Assembly: GCF_020012125.1 (NCBI RefSeq)
Contig: NZ_JAIFAG010000001.1
Coordinates: 1,736,001 to 1,800,000 of the forward strand
DNA length: 64,000 nt
Reading direction: 5' to 3'
From: Hymenobacter psoromatis
GTDB lineage: Bacteria; Bacteroidota; Bacteroidia; Cytophagales; Hymenobacteraceae
The notes below the pieces were generated by a model that saw only the letters and a program-made list of their open reading frames with translations, was not told the origin of the DNA and searched no databases. Both the position numbers and the translations under genes were made by a program. Positions 1 through 7,714 of the stretch are shown here, piece after piece; the first letter of the stretch is position 1; the number at the start of each line of letters is the position of its first letter.

Positions 1-1
1 G

Positions 2-799
2 GCGCAGGCCGTGGCCGACCTGGAGAGCGAGCGGGCCTGGCCGTTTCTAGAAGCCTACCTCAAAAACCCGCCCGCCAGCACCGTGCTGGTGTTCTGCTAC
101 AAGCACAAGACCCTGGACTCGCGCAAGAAGCTGGGCAAGCTGCTGGCCACCGCCCCCGGCGCGGCGCTGCTCACCAGCAAAAAGCTCTACGACAACCAAG
201 TGCCGCCGTGGCTGGGCGGCTACGTGCGCCAGCGCAAGCAGCAGATTACGCCCGGTGCCACGGCCCTGCTGGCCGAGTACATTGGAGCCGACCTGAGCCG
301 CCTGGCCAACGAAGTGAATAAGCTGCTGCTTAACGTGAAGCCCGGCCAGGCCATTGACGAAGACCTGGTGCAGCGCCTGGTGGGTATCAGCAAGGAGTAC
401 AATATATTTGAGCTGCAACGCGCCCTGGTGCAGCGCGACGTGCTCAAGGCCAACCGCATCCTCACGCACTTCGCCGCCAACCCCAAGGCCAACCCGCTGA
501 TTCCAAACCTGACGCTGCTCTTCAATTTCTTTATCCGCCTGCTGGCCCTGCACCAGGCGGGTCCCAACCCCTCGGATGCGGAGCTGCTAAAGCTGGGCAT
601 CCAGAAATTTGCCCAGAAGGAATACCAGCTGGCGCTGCGCCAGTTCAGCCCCGCGCGCACCATCGAGGTGATTCACCTCATCCGTAGGGCCGATGCGCAG
701 AGCAAGGGCATCGAGAGCGGCAGTATGGACGAGGGTGAGATTCTGCGTGAGCTGGTGTGGCTGCTGCTGCACCCCGTGCCGGCAGCGGCGGTAGGGTAG
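2..799 (+). CDS. holA: DNA polymerase III subunit delta, C-terminal part (5' end outside window)
   Basis: Delta subunit of DNA polymerase III, the clamp-loader component that opens the beta sliding clamp. Only about 265 codons are visible: the frame runs off the left edge, so the real start lies upstream. The visible part fits the C-terminal portion of the HolA family (usually about 340 residues): LTSKKLYDNQVPPWLGGYV is followed by LLAEYIGADLSRLANEVNKL and then an all-helical tail, which in the family is the collar domain for assembly with the other loader subunits. The gene ends Val-Gly-stop written GTA GGG TAG, an instance of the GGGTAGGG-like word seen all over this window. A gap of about 50 bases separates it from the next gene on the same strand. 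Confidence 0.93.
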   Translation, partial: AQAVADLESERAWPFLEAYLKNPPASTVLVFCYKHKTLDSRKKLGKLLATAPGAALLTSKKLYDNQVPPWLGGYVRQRKQQITPGATALLAEYIGADLSRLANEVNKLLLNVKPGQAIDEDLVQRLVGISKEYNIFELQRALVQRDVLKANRILTHFAANPKANPLIPNLTLLFNFFIRLLALHQAGPNPSDAELLKLGIQKFAQKEYQLALRQFSPARTIEVIHLIRRADAQSKGIESGSMDEGEILRELVWLLLHPVPAAAVG

Positions 800-850
800 G
801 CGGGCCAAAACCGGCCCGAATTTAAACGCGCGGCCACTGCTTACCGTAAA

Positions 851-1591
851 ATGAGTGTATTTACCCGAACCCTGAATTTTACCGCGATGAAAGTGCCCGA
901 ACCTATCTCCGATGCCGCCGACAAGGCGAAGAACCTGTATACCGAATCGTCCGATAAGGCCAAAGACCTGTACGAAGAGGCGGCCAGCAAAAGCAAAGAC
1001 ATGCTGGGCCACGTGCCGGATACGCTCAAGGATGCCGGCGATAAAACGCTGAGCGCCTTTGACAAGCTTACTACCACCCAGAAAATCGTGGGCGGGGCCC
1101 TGCTGGCCGCTGGTCTCAGCTATCTCATCGCGCCCAAGAAAAAAGGCAAGAAGAAGCGCGCCGTGGCCGCCCTCGACGAGCTGCTGCTGTTCGTGAACGA
1201 CCGCATTGAGGGCTATAAGCGCGCCGTGGCTGAATCTAAGGACGGCCAGCTGCGCGGCTACTACCAGCAGCTGGTGAGCCAGAGCCAGCAGTTTGCCAGC
1301 AGCCTCAACGGCTACCTGACCCGCCAGGGTGGTGAGCGCGAAACCGGCACGACCCTCAAGGGCAAACTCTACCGCAAGTTTATGGATGCCCAGGCTGCCG
1401 TGACGGGCCGCGACGAGAAGTCCATCCTGGCCGCCAACGTGTATGGCGAGCGCTGGGCCATCAAAGCCTACAAAAAAGCCCTGCGTCGCAAGGCCATTAA
1501 AGGTGAAGCCCGCGAGGCCATCAAAAAGCAATTCTCGCAGTCCAAAAAAACCTACAAGCGCCTCAAGGAGCTGACGACCAAGCAAGGCTAA
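851..1591 (+). CDS. Helical protein with one membrane segment and a DUF2383-like four-helix domain
   Basis: Not a characterised gene. Residues 1-75 are an amphipathic, Ala/Lys/Asp-rich helix (DAADKAKNLY, SDKAKDLYEEAASKSKD), like YtxH or apolipoprotein-type stress proteins. Residues 78-96 are hydrophobic (KIVGGALLAAGLSYLIAP) and end in a lysine cluster, so one short membrane segment with a cytoplasmic basic flank is likely. From about residue 105 (ALDELLLFVNDRIEGYKRA) to the end it resembles the DUF2383 (PA2169) ferritin-like four-helix family. A second ATG at 887 (MKVPEPISDAAD) is an equally good start, because no Shine-Dalgarno signal helps in this phylum. The hydrophobic segment is nearly the same as one in the 63-residue protein at 3588. 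A structural or stress role at the inner membrane is inferred only. Confidence 0.75.
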   Translation: MSVFTRTLNFTAMKVPEPISDAADKAKNLYTESSDKAKDLYEEAASKSKDMLGHVPDTLKDAGDKTLSAFDKLTTTQKIVGGALLAAGLSYLIAPKKKGKKKRAVAALDELLLFVNDRIEGYKRAVAESKDGQLRGYYQQLVSQSQQFASSLNGYLTRQGGERETGTTLKGKLYRKFMDAQAAVTGRDEKSILAANVYGERWAIKAYKKALRRKAIKGEAREAIKKQFSQSKKTYKRLKELTTKQG

Positions 1592-1628
1592 GTTTTTGAA
1601 CTGATAGCCGACAACGGATTATCTGACT

Positions 1629-1677
1629 AAAGAGAGGGGGTAGGGATGCGGTTTTGCATCCCTACCCCCTCTCTTTT
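1629..1677. terminator. Bidirectional terminator-like hairpin between convergent genes
   Basis: A perfect inverted repeat with 21-base arms and a six-base loop lies between the + gene ending at 1591 and the - gene ending at 1694. The arms begin with AAA and end with TTTT, so T-runs follow the stem on both strands. Each arm contains GGGGGTAGGG or its complement. The position and T-runs support transcription termination in both directions. Confidence 0.75.
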
Positions 1678-1693
1678 GGGTAACAGCTGCCAG

Positions 1694-3415
1694 CTACCGA
1701 TTCACCCGGCTTTTCAGGCGCACGGCCAGAAACTCGGAGCCGGGCTTCCACTGCGGGAAGGTGGGGGTAGCGGCCAGCTTCTGGCCCACGCGGAAGAGCA
1801 GGCGCGCATCCTGCGCCGCGCCGCGCAGGTCCCACTTCGGGTTGTACTGGTCGGAGGGCTGGTGGTAGTTGTTGGTTTCAAAGTCTTTACGCTCTTTTTC
1901 GGCGAACGCCTTGCCGTGCAGGCGGCTCTCAAACTCGCCGCTGGCGTAGAGGGCGGGCACGCCCACCTTGGCGAAGCTGAAGTGGTCGGAGCGGTAGAAG
2001 CTGCCCGTTTCGGGGTGCTGGTAGGGGATAACGTAGCGGTTTTGCTCCTTGGCGGCATCGCGGGCGTAGTCGTCCAGCTCCGACTGCCCGTAGCCGGTGA
2101 TGGTGAGGTCGCGCATGGGCCCGAAGGCCAGCAGCTCATCCATATTAATATCGGCCACCGTGTTTTTGAGCGGAAAAATCGGGTGCTGGGCGTAGTAGTC
2201 GGAGCCCAGCAGGCCCTGCTCCTCGCCCGTCACGGCCAGGAATACGATACTGCGCTGGGGCTGCTCCTTGGCTTGCTTGAAAGCCGTGGCGATGGCCAGC
2301 AGCCCCGCGCAGCCGCTGGCATTGTCGAGCGCGCCGTTGTAGATGGAGTCGCCGTTGATGGCCGGGCCGATGCCCAGGTGGTCCCAATGCGCCGAGTAAA
2401 TGATGTACTCCTGAGACCGGGTAGTGCCGGGCAGCACGGCTACCACATTTTTGGAGGTTTTGTAGACAATTTTATTGTGCAGCGTGGTGGTCAGGCTCAA
2501 GCCCAGGTCCTGGCCCTTAAAGCCGGGCTTGTTAGCGGCGGCGTACAGGGCATCATACTGCTGGCCGGCGGCCTCAAACATCCGCTTGGCCGCGTCGAGG
2601 GTTATCCAGCCTTCGAGGGCCACTTTGCTGGCACCGTGGTCGGGCGTTTGGGGGTGCAGCTTGGCGCCGCCGTTGCTGCTCTGCACCACCGACCAGGGGT
2701 AGGAGGCGGGCTTGGTATCGTGGATGATAATCAGGCCGGCCGCGCCGTGGCGGGCGGCTTCCTCGTATTTATACATCCAGCGGCCGTAGTACGTCATGGC
2801 CCGGCCCTTGAACAGGGTGCTATCGGTGCCCGCGTTGCCGGGGTCGTTGATGAGCACCACCACCGTCTTGCCCTTCACGTCGAGGCCGGCGTAGTCGTCC
2901 CACTTATACTCGGGGGCCGTTACGCCGTAGCCGGCAAAAACCAGCGGCGAGTTCTTGATTTCGACCGTCGGCTTTTCCTGCTCGGTCAGGAACATGTAGT
3001 CGGTGCGGTACTTCAGGGTCAGTGACTTACCCTGGCCCGCGATGGTGGCTGTGGAGTCGGGCCGGCCGGTAATTTCCACCAGCGGCACCGGCTGAAAGTA
3101 GCTGCCTTTGTCGCCGGGCTGCAAACCCAGCTTCTTGAACTCGCCCGCTAGGTAGGCCGTGGCCTTATCCTCGCCGGTCGTAAACGGCCGCCGGCCCTGG
3201 TAGTCATCCGAGGCCAGTACCTGGATGTGCTGGGCAATGAGGGCGGGCGTGATGCCATCGTTGGGTGTGGGTACGCTGGCCGTGTCGGTGGGCGTGGCCT
3301 CGGTGGGCGGCCCGGCCGCGGCGGTTTCGGCAGTAGTGGAGTTGCTTTGGCAGCCCGCCAGCAAGAGGCCGGCCGCGACGGGGGCCAGCCAGGGGGGTAG
3401 GGAAGAAATACGCAT
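1694..3415 (-). CDS. M28 family metallopeptidase, lipoprotein with PA domain
   Basis: Predicted zinc aminopeptidase-type exopeptidase anchored as a lipoprotein. Residues 1-22 are a lipoprotein signal (hydrophobic run ending LLLAGC, Cys22), followed by a Thr/Ala/Pro-rich linker. A protease-associated (PA) insert lies at about 150-290 (LVFAGYGVTAPEYKWDDYAG). The M28 catalytic core follows: SAHWDHLG (metal His and Asp), GALDNASGCAGLL (bridging Asp), TGEEQGLLGS (catalytic Glu plus metal Glu) and RSDHFSFA (metal His), so the five-ligand di-zinc set looks complete. Length 573 is normal for PA-containing M28 proteins. It is a single gene facing the upstream pair, with a shared terminator. The substrate cannot be read from sequence; peptide scavenging in the periplasm or at the outer membrane is the family role. 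Confidence 0.9.
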   Translation of the reverse strand: MRISSLPPWLAPVAAGLLLAGCQSNSTTAETAAAGPPTEATPTDTASVPTPNDGITPALIAQHIQVLASDDYQGRRPFTTGEDKATAYLAGEFKKLGLQPGDKGSYFQPVPLVEITGRPDSTATIAGQGKSLTLKYRTDYMFLTEQEKPTVEIKNSPLVFAGYGVTAPEYKWDDYAGLDVKGKTVVVLINDPGNAGTDSTLFKGRAMTYYGRWMYKYEEAARHGAAGLIIIHDTKPASYPWSVVQSSNGGAKLHPQTPDHGASKVALEGWITLDAAKRMFEAAGQQYDALYAAANKPGFKGQDLGLSLTTTLHNKIVYKTSKNVVAVLPGTTRSQEYIIYSAHWDHLGIGPAINGDSIYNGALDNASGCAGLLAIATAFKQAKEQPQRSIVFLAVTGEEQGLLGSDYYAQHPIFPLKNTVADINMDELLAFGPMRDLTITGYGQSELDDYARDAAKEQNRYVIPYQHPETGSFYRSDHFSFAKVGVPALYASGEFESRLHGKAFAEKERKDFETNNYHQPSDQYNPKWDLRGAAQDARLLFRVGQKLAATPTFPQWKPGSEFLAVRLKSRVNR

Positions 3416-3587
3416 GAGTAGCAGCTAAAGTGAAACGCAACGGGTGCGGCCGCGAATGTAGGCCCCGAAACGTGGTAAAAGCCGGCGCTGGCCAGCAGCA
3501 GAAAAAGCGCCGCCGCCGTGCAGCTGTGAACGCCGCCCGCCCTACCCCCGTAAAAAGCGGGTATTCACCTTAAACCTGATTTCACCC

Positions 3588-3779
3588 ATGAGCGATAACC
3601 AACCAAGCGGCACCCTAGGCGGCATGATTACCAGCCTGTTCCGCGGCAAAACCAACGACGACGGCACCACCAGCGGCGGCTTCACCTCCACCCACAAAGT
3701 ACTGAGCGGCGCGCTCTTAGCCGCCGGGGCTGCCTACCTCTATAAGCGCGCTAAAGGCAAGCAGGCCATCGGTAATTAA
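3588..3779 (+). CDS. Small membrane protein, 63 residues, unknown function
   Basis: Unrecognised. The ATG is followed by a polar Gly/Ser/Thr-rich N-terminus (1-34) and a hydrophobic segment at about 37-53 (KVLSGALLAAGAAYLYKRA) ending in basic residues, so a single-pass or membrane-associated protein is likely. That segment closely matches one in the larger protein at 851 (KIVGGALLAAGLSYLIAP), suggesting a shared module. The gene stands alone and is followed 24 bases later by a strong hairpin terminator, which supports it being a genuine transcription unit. No function is proposed. Confidence 0.65.
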   Translation: MSDNQPSGTLGGMITSLFRGKTNDDGTTSGGFTSTHKVLSGALLAAGAAYLYKRAKGKQAIGN

Positions 3780-3803
3780 GCCAGACGAGCTTTCGCTGAT
3801 TGC

Positions 3804-3851
3804 AAAATCCCGGCTAACTTGGTATATCTACCAAGTTAGCCGGGATTTTTT
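3804..3851 (+). terminator. Intrinsic terminator after the 63-residue gene
   Basis: Perfect inverted repeat: AAAATCCCGGCTAACTTGG and onward pairs with its complement across a four-base loop, then TTTTTT. The A-run on the left arm makes it potentially bidirectional. It sits directly downstream of the gene ending at 3779. Confidence 0.85.
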
Positions 3852-3892
3852 GGGTCTCGGTTGAAACTGTTTAAGATTTTAGAAAAGCTAAA

Positions 3893-3990
3893 AGACCGTC
3901 ATGCTGAGCTTGTCGAAGCATCTCTACCGCTTCATGTGAGCCATTCAATGATGCGGTAGAGATGCTTCGACAAGCTCAGCATGACGGTCT
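3893..3990. repeat. Long inverted-repeat element, family A copy 1
   Basis: Near-perfect palindrome of about 98 bases. The left arm contains GAGCTTGTCGAAGCATCTCT followed by ACCGC, and the right arm is its complement, with a short variable loop. Related copies lie at 12824-12930 and 49979-50077. It is intergenic, has no coding potential and no T-run, so it is a dispersed REP- or MITE-like element rather than a terminator. Confidence 0.85.
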
Positions 3991-4038
3991 GACGAAATCC
4001 TAAACATACTCACCATAAATGGCTGATTCTACCACCCG

Positions 4039-5445
4039 CTAAACGGCTGCCCGCTGCAAAAACCCCGCTAGCTGCGCTTGCAGCCGGTCGCGCTCGGCCA
4101 AAAGCGCGGCGCGGTTCGTACTCAGATATAGTGCCTGCCCGGCTTCGTCGGCCTGGGCTAATGCAAAAGCCTCACTACCGCGCAGCTCGGCCAGCTCGTG
4201 CAGCAGCGCGGCGTGTGTGGCGGCCAGCGCGTCGCGGCGGGCTTGCAGTATTTCCAGGGAGGTAGGCGCGGTAGTATCGGCCGTAAAAATGCCGCGCCGC
4301 AAATCCAGTAATTGGGCCTGTAACCCGGCCACGTCCTGGCGCTGGTAGGCGCTGAGCACCTGCTGAAACGCCTCGGTCGCGGCGCGTTGGTGCGCGGGCG
4401 CTACCCGGTCGGGGTGGCAGAGCTGGGCGGCCTCGCGGTAGAGCTTTTTGAGGGTGGCGCGGCCGTCGGCATCGAGGGCGAAGGTGTGGGCGGCCGTGGT
4501 TTGGGCCTGCTCGCGGTCGTGGGCCTGCTGCTGGTAGCGCTGCTCGGCGCGCTGGTACTCGCTTTCCGAATAGGGCGACTCCTGGCGGTGGCAGCGGGCC
4601 ACGTCGCGGCGCAGGGCCAGCACGGCTTGCAGCAACTCGCCCAGCTCGCGCTCGTGCCACAGCTCGAAGGCCAGGAGCAGGCGGCCCGCTTCGGCGCGCT
4701 CGGCTTCGAGGGCCAGCAGCTCCGCTTCGAGGCGGCGGATTTCGAGCAGCAAGGCCGCCAGCTGCGGGTCTTCCCAGCGGCGCACCTGGGCGTGGGCAGC
4801 CACGAAGGCGTGCAGCAGCGCCGTGCCCTCGGCGTAGCGGTGGGCGCGCAGGGCGGCCAGCACGGCGGCCAGGCGCGGGTCGGCCAGCGGCTCGGCGGCG
4901 AGGCGGTCGAGGTGCTTGGGCAGGTCTTCGGTTTCGGAGAGCGTCAGCAGCGACTCGATGACGGCCAGGCGCTTGAGCACCCGCTGCACGGCCGGGTCGG
5001 CGGCCGGCGCGTCGGGCTGTCCGGTGAGGCGGGCAAACTCGCGCAGGAAGTGCCGGGCCAGCTCGGCATCGCCGGTAGTGAGCACCAGGTTTTCCTCGTT
5101 GTGGTGGGCGGCGCGGTGCGTCCAGTTGTAGGAGCCGGTGAGCACGTCGCGCCCGTCGAGGACGCAGAACTTGTGGTGCATCAGCCGGTCGGCGACCACC
5201 GTCACGCGCCCGCCGGCCGCTTCCAGCTCGGCAAAGGGCAGCCCGCCCGGCTGGAAATTGATGTTGTGCTCGTCGCGCGTCAGGCACAGGGCCACGGGTA
5301 CGCCCGCCCGCTGCCGCGCCAGCAGCGCCGCAAACAGGGTGCGGTCGGTAAACCACGCCACGGCGACGTGAATAGATTGCTTAGCGAGGCCGATTTCACG
5401 CAGGATAACGGCGCGGATATTGGTGAAGAAGGCTTCGGTTTGCAT
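4039..5445 (-). CDS. Phospholipase D-like protein with a C-terminal J-domain-like region
   Basis: Residues 1-140 are a PLDc_2-type domain with one HKD motif: His90, Lys92 and Asp97, followed by GSYNWT. Proteins with one HKD motif act as dimers and are usually nucleases or phosphodiesterases. Residues 150-320 are Ala/Leu/Glu-rich and probably helical or coiled coil. At about 327-380 there is a J-domain-like stretch (ATLKKLYREAAQLCHPDRV, with the HPD tripeptide at 344-346), followed by another coiled coil to residue 468. There is no signal peptide, so it is cytoplasmic. It borders an AT-rich insert on its 5' side. The combination suggests DNA or lipid cleavage coupled to DnaK recruitment. That is inference; both motifs are plainly visible but no family name for the whole protein is known to me. 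Confidence 0.8.
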   Translation of the reverse strand: MQTEAFFTNIRAVILREIGLAKQSIHVAVAWFTDRTLFAALLARQRAGVPVALCLTRDEHNINFQPGGLPFAELEAAGGRVTVVADRLMHHKFCVLDGRDVLTGSYNWTHRAAHHNEENLVLTTGDAELARHFLREFARLTGQPDAPAADPAVQRVLKRLAVIESLLTLSETEDLPKHLDRLAAEPLADPRLAAVLAALRAHRYAEGTALLHAFVAAHAQVRRWEDPQLAALLLEIRRLEAELLALEAERAEAGRLLLAFELWHERELGELLQAVLALRRDVARCHRQESPYSESEYQRAEQRYQQQAHDREQAQTTAAHTFALDADGRATLKKLYREAAQLCHPDRVAPAHQRAATEAFQQVLSAYQRQDVAGLQAQLLDLRRGIFTADTTAPTSLEILQARRDALAATHAALLHELAELRGSEAFALAQADEAGQALYLSTNRAALLAERDRLQAQLAGFLQRAAV

Positions 5446-5449
5446 TTAT

Positions 5450-6019
5450 CTAATTATTTCGACCAAATTCTCTAGCTTTAGCACTGTCAGCGGCAGCGCC
5501 AGCAATATCTCCCATTTCATGCTTAACAGATGCCCGTTGCATATAAGCATCATATTTGCGTTTGTATCCAAGTCCGATAGCATTGCTAATGTCAATAACT
5601 GCCTCTTTAAGAGCTTCTCTATTATGAATTAGAGAAGATTTTATATTTCCGCGCCAAAAATATAGCGCTGCATCTTGCGGATTTAAGCTAATGGCTGTGT
5701 CGTAATCAGAGATAGCCCCCATATAGTTACCTAGACAACATTTGGCTGAAGCTCTCTCTGCGTAAAAATCGGATTTGCTATTATCAATATCAATAGCTTT
5801 ATCATAATCGTCAAGGGCCCCTAAATCATCTTTTAGTTCATATTTGGCTCTTCCTCGTTCATACCAGTACTCCGCCGAGCTTTCCTGCACTACCTCCCGT
5901 AGTAAGCCCACAGTAGTTTGTGTCCGTTGTAATATTAGATTTACTGAAGGTACTATTGCAGGTGTAGACGAGTGTAACCCTTCGTCTTCAGAGAGTAAAG
6001 TTTGAAATTCTTCAGACAT
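5450..6019 (-). CDS. TPR-repeat protein, 189 residues, in an AT-rich insert
   Basis: Contains at least three tetratricopeptide units: AEYWYERGRAKYELKDDLGA, SDFYAERASAKCCLGNYMGA, then a weaker one at DAALYFWRGNIKSSL and a final YMQRASVKHEMGDIAGAAAD. TPRs bind partner proteins. There is no signal peptide. Base composition is far more AT-rich than the flanking genes, and the codon choice is unlike the rest of the window, consistent with transfer together with the divergent gene at 6128. It starts at ATG 6019 and ends 4 bases before the start of the PLD/J-domain gene, so it could be cotranscribed with it on the same strand. Confidence 0.75.
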   Translation of the reverse strand: MSEEFQTLLSEDEGLHSSTPAIVPSVNLILQRTQTTVGLLREVVQESSAEYWYERGRAKYELKDDLGALDDYDKAIDIDNSKSDFYAERASAKCCLGNYMGAISDYDTAISLNPQDAALYFWRGNIKSSLIHNREALKEAVIDISNAIGLGYKRKYDAYMQRASVKHEMGDIAGAAADSAKAREFGRNN

Positions 6020-6127
6020 AATGTGTAATATTAGGAAAAATTTGGTTCATGTGCAACAAGGTAACAAACGCATCAGTAGTTTTCGTTGTCTTAGCCCACC
6101 ATTTAGCAACCTTATAACTAAATTTTC

Positions 6128-6988
6128 GTGTCGAACGCTCTATGTACCGCTTTCAGTAAAGTTGCCATTAATACGTGGCATCGCATACAAGAAGGCCGAA
6201 ACCTTCCCTACTGGTTGGGCGAAGAAACTCTGACTGATTTATTAATTCGTGATTTATTAAGGCTACAGTTGCCAGGTTTCGAAATTAAGGCATTTAATAA
6301 AATCGAAGAAGGTAAAAATGGAGCAGATTGGGAGTGGTGGTTTCAAGGTAGTTCTGGAAAGTGGCTTGGAATGCGAATTCAGGCGAAAGTGATTTCGAAA
6401 AAAGCTCATGAATTTGAACACCTACATTACCCGTGGCCTAAAAACCCTAAGTCAGTTTCTCAATGTGATAAGCTTATTAATCAATCTCAGTATGAACGCG
6501 ATTATCCTCGCGTTCCGTTATACCTTCTTTATTGTCATTGGTTATCTTTGCCGCAAAAATTAACTAAAATTTTAGATTGCGTAACCAATTATAATGAAAG
6601 CATTCTGGGTTGTTCAATCATGGCAGCCATAAGGGTAAAGAAGTTGCGTGGTCATATAGAAGGCGAGAAGAAAAACTCGTATAGAAGAAACTTGTGTGAT
6701 GTGGCTCCGCACCTACTTCCACTTCAATCTTTAATTTGCAATTCTTTTAGTGCAGAAGGTGGCTCTATTGTCGAACAAATTGAGGCAGTGCTTAAATACA
6801 TTGGTGCTATTGACAGAGTAAGTAAGGTGCAATATCTTTTGGACTCGCCACCGAATTACGTTGCTAAACTTATAGACAGCAAAAATATGCCTTTAACAGC
6901 AACTTCTGACAAATTCGTTGGCTTCAATAATGACTCGTCAGATACCTTAAGTCGAGTTGTAACAACTCGACAATTTTCAGCACATTAG
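6128..6988 (+). CDS. DUF6615-like protein, predicted restriction-nuclease-fold
   Basis: 286 residues if translated from the GTG at 6128; no in-frame ATG gives a convincing N-terminus. It carries GEETLTDLLIRDLL (31-44), then NGADWEWWF (64-72) and MRIQAKV (82-88). The order acidic helix, D-W-E, Q-x-K is the layout of PD-(D/E)xK-type nuclease folds and resembles DUF6615 proteins, which are hypothetical. The rest is helical with no recognised motif. It is strongly AT-rich and was probably acquired. The divergent neighbour at 5450 has the same composition. A role in defence against foreign DNA is possible but rests only on the fold guess and the island setting. Confidence 0.6.
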   Translation: MSNALCTAFSKVAINTWHRIQEGRNLPYWLGEETLTDLLIRDLLRLQLPGFEIKAFNKIEEGKNGADWEWWFQGSSGKWLGMRIQAKVISKKAHEFEHLHYPWPKNPKSVSQCDKLINQSQYERDYPRVPLYLLYCHWLSLPQKLTKILDCVTNYNESILGCSIMAAIRVKKLRGHIEGEKKNSYRRNLCDVAPHLLPLQSLICNSFSAEGGSIVEQIEAVLKYIGAIDRVSKVQYLLDSPPNYVAKLIDSKNMPLTATSDKFVGFNNDSSDTLSRVVTTRQFSAH

Positions 6989-7045
6989 GCTTTTTACCTC
7001 GTTTTCCTAGTTGATACGCACAGTTGCAGAAAGCCCCGCCTGCGT

Positions 7046-7114
7046 CTAGTGGAGCAGGGCGGCGGTGGGGGGTAGCAGGGCGGGCAGGTAGGAGGGGGTA
7101 GGGTCGGGGTTCAT
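7046..7114 (-). pseudogene. Possible truncated 5' end of a gene
   Basis: On the minus strand an ATG at 7114 follows TATACTTG at a short distance, resembling the TAnnTTTG -7 box of this phylum. The following 22 codons (MNPDPTPSYLPALLPPTAAL and two more) have the high-GC composition and CTACCCC words of native genes, then hit TAG. The AT-rich insert starts just beyond. It may be the stump of a gene cut by the insertion, or chance. Confidence 0.3.
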
Positions 7115-7246
7115 GGCTGCAAGTATAACGCAAGAAGCCCTAGAAACTGGCCGAGGCTGCGGGTTGTGGGCGGCTGGTATGGATAGGTGATACCTTGGGC
7201 TGTTGCGTATATTTGAAACTAAGGACTGGGTTCGACACAAACCTGG

Positions 7247-7714
7247 TTGGCCTGCCCAATGTACCCGACAACTGCCCGCCTGCTAGCCGACTTATTCGTG
7301 ACCTCGGAAGATGGCACGACGCAACTGATAATAGAAGTTAAAAGAAGCGTAAGGCCAGAGCTGGCTGAAGCTGCACAAGCCATGCGCGAGCTCGTGGCAG
7401 CGAGTAGCCCTGCTTGCTTTTTTCTATTTATCTCTACCCAAAAATTCTGGGTGTGGAGTCCTGCTGGCACCGTGCCCGCGTATGAAGGTGACACAGAAGC
7501 GTTGCTTACCCAGTACATCGACCTGAAAAAGGTGCCTTTGGCTACGTTGGGCGGACGAGAGTTTACGTTGCTGGTTTACTCGTGGTTGGGCTCCATTATT
7601 TTCAAGCCTGCCGAAACCCTGTTGAAAATGCCGGGTCAGGAATGGCTGGTAACTACCGGGTTGCAGCCGCTAATTCATCGTGGGTATATTCACCTGGAAG
7701 GCGAGGTAAACTGA
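7247..7714 (+). CDS. Hypothetical protein with a PD-(D/E)xK-like motif, partner of PIN-like protein
   Basis: Unrecognised 155-residue protein. Near the N-terminus it has LLADLFVTSEDGTTQLIIEV followed by KRS: an acidic residue, a beta-strand and an E-x-K triad, as in PD-(D/E)xK nuclease-fold proteins. The start is uncertain: TTG at 7247 or ATG at 7259, and an in-frame stop sits at 7220. The N-terminus looks short for a full nuclease domain, so truncation is possible. Its TGA overlaps the ATG of the next gene by one base (TGATG-type coupling at 7712-7716), so the two are almost certainly translated together. The arrangement resembles a small toxin-antitoxin or nuclease pair; that is inference. 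Confidence 0.6.
   Translation: MACPMYPTTARLLADLFVTSEDGTTQLIIEVKRSVRPELAEAAQAMRELVAASSPACFFLFISTQKFWVWSPAGTVPAYEGDTEALLTQYIDLKKVPLATLGGREFTLLVYSWLGSIIFKPAETLLKMPGQEWLVTTGLQPLIHRGYIHLEGEVN

Noticed and set aside
1646..3025. A long open frame antisense to the M28 peptidase gene.
   Set aside because: High GC content keeps antisense frames open. The sense gene has a full set of motifs, and the antisense product shows none.
4387..5475. A 362-residue open frame antisense to the PLD/J-domain gene.
   Set aside because: Same reason: composition artefact. No domain motifs; the sense frame shows HKD and HPD motifs.
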